This document shows positions 34,549-34,675 of a stretch of DNA of 34,675 bases, one piece after another. The first letter of the stretch is position 1; each line of letters opens with the position of its first letter. The position numbers and the translations under genes were made by a program. Origin of the DNA: Streptomyces sp. sk2.1 (GTDB lineage Bacteria > Actinomycetota > Actinomycetes > Streptomycetales > Streptomycetaceae); contig NZ_RDBO01000077.1 of assembly GCF_008120935.1 (NCBI RefSeq), forward strand, positions 1,753,818-1,788,492. The letters run 5' to 3'. Below the pieces are notes generated by a model. It was not told the origin of the DNA. It did no database searches and was given only the letters and a program-made list of their open reading frames with translations.

Positions 34549-34675
34549 GCGGATGTCGATGCTGTCGCCGTCCGCCGAGACCCGGGCCCCGGACACCCTG
34601 CCCATCTGCGTCAGCAGCCCCTCGGCCTTCGCCCCGTTGAGGACCGTCGCGCCGAGCGCGGCGGCGGTGCGGACG
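34549..34675 (-). CDS. Fragment of glycerol-3-phosphate dehydrogenase-like FAD protein, joined in inverted orientation
   Basis: Read on the minus strand the last 125 bases encode VRTAAALGATVLNGAKAEGL, continuing as LTQMGRVSGARVSADG and ending IDIRARAL. This resembles the GlpD segment that precedes the conserved VVNATGVW motif. The frame begins outside the window and the homology breaks at the junction with ureC. It is a gene piece brought next to ureC by rearrangement or misassembly, not a functional gene here. Confidence 0.55.

Overview
The window is very GC-rich. Its coding strands have GC-rich third positions, there is only one TTA codon that I found inside a real gene, and the predicted proteins (an RNase Sa-type secreted guanyl ribonuclease, a DUF2637 protein, a PucR regulator next to a three-subunit xanthine dehydrogenase) point to Streptomyces or a very close actinomycete. 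Genes are read on both strands and many intergenic gaps carry strong GC-rich hairpins. Both ends look like the ends of a draft contig. Bases 1-115 are a perfect reverse complement of 992-1106 (a fold-back). At about 34549 ureC breaks and continues as an inverted piece of a glycerol-3-phosphate dehydrogenase-like gene.

Layout: (1) 116-2824, the tail of a PP2C-like phosphatase and a PoxB-type pyruvate oxidase. (2) 2971-9863, a trans-4-hydroxy-L-proline catabolic operon: a DAO-type FAD oxidoreductase, a small [2Fe-2S] protein and an FAD/NAD/BFD subunit that probably form a hetero-oligomeric D-hydroxyproline dehydrogenase; then a DHDPS-family deaminase, a two-cysteine 4-hydroxyproline epimerase, an ornithine-cyclodeaminase-family reductase and an FCD-type GntR regulator. 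(3) 9960-14160, an M24 aminopeptidase P divergent from a secreted M9 collagenase. Regions 2 and 3 together read as a collagen-utilisation locus: collagenase outside the cell, Xaa-Pro aminopeptidase on the peptides, then hydroxyproline to 2-oxoglutarate semialdehyde. A shared 12-base element (consensus GTGACATTGTAC) lies in front of the Hyp operon, gntR and the collagenase.

(4) 14259-15169, a secreted RNase Sa homologue and its barstar-like inhibitor. (5) 15468-19936, a regulatory and housekeeping stretch: an RsbW-like ATP-binding protein with a TTA (bldA-type) codon, a DUF2637 membrane protein, an FhuF-like ferric-siderophore reductase behind an iron box, a second FCD GntR regulator that is a paralogue of the first, and a TPR-like protein. 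(6) 20086-28959, purine catabolism: PucR, the three xanthine dehydrogenase subunits, an AzgA-type purine permease and XdhC. (7) 29065-32820, a 1251-residue secreted subtilase. (8) 33064-34548, ureA, ureB and a truncated ureC.

The common theme is scavenging carbon and nitrogen from animal or decaying matter: collagen, nucleic acids, purines, protein and urea.
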